Of a DNA stretch of 15,027 bases, positions 13,733 to 15,027 are shown piece after piece. The stretch's first letter is position 1, and every line of letters starts with the position of its first letter. The stretch covers positions 1 to 15,027 of the forward strand of contig DHGC01000033.1 in assembly GCA_002402585.1 (NCBI GenBank), written 5' to 3'. The notes under the pieces were generated by a model, which ran no database searches, had not been told where the DNA came from, and saw only the letters and a program-made list of their open reading frames with translations. The DNA is from Erysipelotrichaceae bacterium UBA4808. Lineage in GTDB: Bacteria > Bacillota_I > Bacilli_A > Erysipelotrichales > Erysipelotrichaceae. Both the position numbers and the translations under genes were made by a program.

Positions 13733-14416
13733 GTGCATTTCGTTACGCTTAAGAAAGCATTTCCATATACATTACCTGTCTTAACAGGCTATTTGTTTTT
13801 AGGTTTTAGCTATGGTGTCCTTATGAATAAAACAGGTTTTTCTTTGTTTTGGACATCCTTGATAAGCCTTACGGTATTTGCAGGTGCAATGCAGTTTGCG
13901 GCGATTGCACTACTTGTGTCTACTTTCAATCCACTGTCCACATTTTTGGTTTCTCTACTTATTAATATCCGTCATCTTTTCTATGGCATGTCTATACTTG
14001 ATAAGTATGCGAAGAGTGGAAAGAAACGTAGCTTTCTTATTTTTGGTTTGACCGATGAGACTTTTTCAATCAATGCGGCTATCATTCTTGAAGATGGTGT
14101 AAATAAGAAGTTGTTCTATTTTTATGTGACCCTTTTGAATTATCTCTATTGGAACATTGCCTCAATCTTAGGTCATCAATTGTCTTTCTTGATTCCAGAT
14201 ACCATCAAAGGCTTTGAGTTCGTGTTAACGGCATTATTCTTTGTGCTATTTCTTAATCAATGGGAAATCAAAGCACATCGTTTGTACCTTGTGATTGGTT
14301 TTGTCTGTACACTTATCGCTTTCTTACTTGTTGGAAGAGCACAATTCTTATTGCTTGCGATGGTGTTGATCTTGATTGCCATGGGGATTGAGACAAGGTG
14401 GAGGTCATCCCGATGA
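13733..14416 (+). CDS. azlC: AzlC-family branched-chain amino-acid exporter, large subunit
   Basis: This 227-residue protein has about seven or eight membrane helices and the AzlC pattern: LTGYLFLGFSYG near 18-29, FAGAMQFAAIALL near 50-62, LLINIRHLFYGMS near 74-86 and GLTDETFSIN near 105-114. I start at the GTG at 13733, with AAGGTGG about 7 bases upstream; an in-frame TTG at 13682 lies in the proC terminator and has no ribosome site. With AzlD it forms a two-component exporter of branched-chain amino acids or analogues (AzlCD, BrnFE, LiuE types). The stop overlaps the azlD start as ATGA. No promoter is convincing in the short gap after the proC terminator, so weak readthrough or a cryptic promoter must be considered. 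Confidence 0.9.
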   Translation: MHFVTLKKAFPYTLPVLTGYLFLGFSYGVLMNKTGFSLFWTSLISLTVFAGAMQFAAIALLVSTFNPLSTFLVSLLINIRHLFYGMSILDKYAKSGKKRSFLIFGLTDETFSINAAIILEDGVNKKLFYFYVTLLNYLYWNIASILGHQLSFLIPDTIKGFEFVLTALFFVLFLNQWEIKAHRLYLVIGFVCTLIAFLLVGRAQFLLLAMVLILIAMGIETRWRSSR

Positions 14417-14739
14417 GTATGATACAACTCTTCATTACAATCTTGATGATGGTCATTGCGACACAATTGACACGTTGGCTACCCTTTCTAATCTTCCCTG
14501 AACAAAAAGCTCAACCAAAGTTGTTGAACTTTCTATCTGAACGATTGCCTTTTGCATCCTTAGGTCTTTTGGTGATGTATGCACTCAAAGACATACAGCT
14601 TACCAAAGCACCTTATGGTGCGAGTGAGCTCATTGCTCTAAGCTTTATAACTTTAATCCATACCAAGTTTCACAACACCTTGCTAAGTATTGGATTGGGT
14701 TCATTATTATACTTGTTCTTATTCAATTTCGTATTTTAA
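14413..14739 (+). CDS. azlD: AzlD-family branched-chain amino-acid exporter, small subunit
   Basis: This 108-residue protein has four membrane segments and the AzlD signature TRWLPFLIFP near residues 21-30 and LPFASLGLLVMYALKD near 46-61. It is the small partner of AzlC. I choose the ATG at 14413: GGAGGT lies 7 bases upstream and the ATGA overlap with the azlC stop codon is the classic coupled junction. An in-frame GTG at 14398 would bury the ribosome site inside the coding sequence. A terminator follows at the stop codon. Confidence 0.9.
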   Translation: MSMIQLFITILMMVIATQLTRWLPFLIFPEQKAQPKLLNFLSERLPFASLGLLVMYALKDIQLTKAPYGASELIALSFITLIHTKFHNTLLSIGLGSLLYLFLFNFVF

Positions 14740-14760
14740 AAGGTGGAGCATCCACCTTTT
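14738..14760. terminator. Bidirectional terminator between azlD and ptsI
   Basis: AAAAGGTGGA (14738-14747) pairs perfectly with TCCACCTTTT (14751-14760) around GCA. A and T tracts flank both sides, so it can serve azlD on the plus strand and ptsI on the minus strand, whose genes converge here. Confidence 0.85.
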
Positions 14761-14766
14761 GTGTAA

Positions 14767-15027
14767 TTAATCGAGTTTTAAAGTCTTCTTGACCAATGCG
14801 ACAACCTCTGCCTCATTGCTCATATTTAATGCTTTATCCGCCATTTCTTTCATTTCACTGTATTTCAACGAACGAATCATCTTACGGGATTGTAGGATAC
14901 TGCTGGCACTCATGGAGAATTCATCCAAACCTAAGCCCAAAAGCAAAGGTGCAGCCATTTCTTCACCAGCCATCTCACCACACATGCCAACCCATTTGCC
15001 TTCTTTATGGCCACCATCGATGGTCAA
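14767..15027 (-). CDS. ptsI: PTS enzyme I (phosphoenolpyruvate-protein phosphotransferase), C-terminal fragment
   Basis: Only the last 86 residues are inside the window; the gene continues beyond the right edge, and the first in-frame codon here (TTG) is internal, not a start. GMCGEMAGEE with the catalytic cysteine (position 16 of the fragment), then PLLLGLGLDEFSMSASSIL and a helical tail, match the C-terminal PEP-binding barrel of enzyme I. Enzyme I takes phosphate from PEP and passes it to HPr, feeding all PTS sugar uptake. The protein stops cleanly after a short tail (VKKTLKLD). The PEP synthase and pyruvate phosphate dikinase families share this barrel but have a different ending, so ptsI is favoured. 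A ptsH gene, if adjacent, would be upstream, outside the window. Confidence 0.92.
   Translation of the reverse strand: MTIDGGHKEGKWVGMCGEMAGEEMAAPLLLGLGLDEFSMSASSILQSRKMIRSLKYSEMKEMADKALNMSNEAEVVALVKKTLKLD

Overview
The window looks like an ordinary chromosomal stretch of a low- to mid-GC Bacillota (Firmicutes) bacterium. The reasons are strong AGGAGG-type ribosome binding sites in front of most genes, short hairpin/T-run terminators, a PlsY-type acyltransferase, a PTS enzyme I, azlCD and heterodimeric multidrug-type ABC exporters. UGA is used as a stop (for example proC and plsY), so this is not a code-4 mollicute. An Erysipelotrichia-like host is a guess from gene style only. I see no tRNA, rRNA, CRISPR array, insertion sequence or phage gene.

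Layout, left to right. (1) Positions 1-1227 (-) hold the N-terminal 409 residues of a LigB-like/AMMECR1 fusion protein that runs off the left edge. (2) A DUF302 gene (-) and an AEC-family permease (+) are divergent around a 142-base region with repeated motifs. (3) Positions 2799-7306 (-) are a three-gene operon in the order MarR regulator, ABC half-transporter A, ABC half-transporter B, joined by two 8-base overlaps. Half-transporter A has a degenerate ATPase site and a large extracellular insert; B carries the canonical catalytic residues. A consensus promoter with a perfect dyad at the predicted transcription start lies upstream of the MarR gene. (4) Positions 7471-8244 (+) contain a heavily decayed membrane-protein gene whose reading can be followed through several frameshifts and stops. 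(5) plsY-like acyltransferase (+), then a two-gene DrrAB-type ABC exporter (-). (6) A DMT/EamA transporter and a nicotinamidase-like cysteine hydrolase (-), one base apart. (7) A DUF2721 membrane protein (-) divergent from proC (+), followed by azlCD (+) for branched-chain amino-acid export. (8) The C-terminus of PTS enzyme I (-) enters from the right edge.

The theme is transport: two ABC exporters, AEC, DMT and AzlCD systems, mostly in small independent units bounded by bidirectional terminators. No wholly new multi-gene system is evident. The best leads are regulatory and evolutionary: operator-like dyads at three promoters, two starts that look leaderless, the decayed membrane gene, and the asymmetry of the ABC heterodimer.
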